A stretch of DNA of 7,242 nt, taken from the NCBI GenBank assembly GCA_025455205.1, contig JALOMZ010000087.1, positions 1-7,242 on the forward strand, in the 5' to 3' direction. This stretch comes from Chitinophagaceae bacterium (GTDB taxonomy: Bacteria > Bacteroidota > Bacteroidia > Chitinophagales > Chitinophagaceae). This document shows positions 6,889 through 7,242 of the stretch, piece after piece. A model generated the notes under the pieces. That model made no database searches, was not told the origin of the DNA, and saw nothing but the letters and a program-made list of their open reading frames with translations. Every line of letters begins with the position of its first letter. The first letter of the stretch is position 1. The position numbers and the translations under genes are program-made.

Positions 6889-7242
6889 TCAGTTCACCAA
6901 TACCTCGCCGGTCATGTCGGCCGGAACGGGCAGGCCCATGATGGTGAGGATGCTGGGGGCAATGTCGCCCAGTTTGCCGGGTTTCACCTGGCCCTTCCAG
7001 CTGTTGCTGATCACAAACAGCGGCACCGGGTTGAGGGTATGGGCCGTGTTGGGGCTGCCGTCTTCGTTGATGAGGTAATCGCTGTTGCCATGATCAGCGG
7101 TAAGGAAGATGGTATAGCCATGCGCCAGGGCGGTGGTCACCACCTGCCGTACGCAGTTGTCTACCGTTTCGGCGGCCCTGATGGCTGCTTCCCATACACC
7201 GGTATGGCCCACCATGTCGGCATTAGCGAAGTTGAGGCATAT
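6889..7242 (-). CDS. gpmI: 2,3-bisphosphoglycerate-independent phosphoglycerate mutase, C-terminal part
   Basis: The last 117 residues of a protein usually about 510 long; the start lies beyond the right edge. It interconverts 3- and 2-phosphoglycerate in glycolysis and gluconeogenesis in the cytoplasm, as a two-metal (usually Mn2+) alkaline-phosphatase-superfamily enzyme. The visible part begins ICLNFANADMVGHTG and holds TADHGN and TAHTLNPVPLF. The expected metal ligands are present: Asp and His of DMVGH (fragment residues 9 and 13), Asp-His of TADHGN (50, 51) and His of TAHT (68). Their spacing matches Asp403, His407, Asp444, His445 and His462 of the Bacillus stearothermophilus enzyme. The end, MGLPVPADMTGEVLVN, is normal for the family, so the C-terminus is intact. 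A strong terminator follows directly. Confidence 0.97.
   Translation of the reverse strand: MCLNFANADMVGHTGVWEAAIRAAETVDNCVRQVVTTALAHGYTIFLTADHGNSDYLINEDGSPNTAHTLNPVPLFVISNSWKGQVKPGKLGDIAPSILTIMGLPVPADMTGEVLVN

Overview
The window looks like chromosomal DNA from a Bacteroidota bacterium, most likely Chitinophagaceae or a close relative. This is inferred from the protein families (exported sortilin/BNR-repeat protein, two-lobed DTG aspartic protease, CxxCH Haem_bd-type protein), a TAnnTTTG-like promoter element, the lack of clear Shine-Dalgarno sequences and moderate GC content. Every supported gene is on the minus strand, so transcription runs from the high coordinates to the low ones.

Right end (6889-7242): the C-terminal quarter of cofactor-independent phosphoglycerate mutase (gpmI), followed by a strong hairpin terminator (6832-6870). 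Next is a stand-alone membrane-anchored gene with a CxxCH haem-binding motif (6194-6724). It has a TACCTTTG promoter element upstream and a 13-bp-stem terminator downstream (6142-6171).

Centre and left (1-6064): after an upstream region of about 230 bp with a palindrome and a weak promoter candidate, there is an apparent operon of exported proteins. The order of transcription is: a single-chain aspartic protease with two DTG lobes (4960-5961); a secreted protein with four tandem AMPK-beta/CBM48-like glycogen-binding modules (3485-4963), joined to the protease gene by an ATGA stop/start overlap; a 1071-residue sortilin/VPS10-like protein with about ten Asp-box repeats (201-3416); and a lipoprotein whose 5' end runs off the window (1-139). 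Gaps in this block are -4, 68 and 61 bp, and none contains a convincing terminator.

The most distinctive item is the quadruple glycogen-binding-module protein and its translational coupling to the aspartic protease. Three modules keep the residues that bind sugar in AMPK beta, or a close version of them, while the third has lost the second tryptophan. A shared envelope role of the four exported products, such as binding and processing a glycan or glycoprotein ligand, is inferred from gene order only; no reaction can be assigned.
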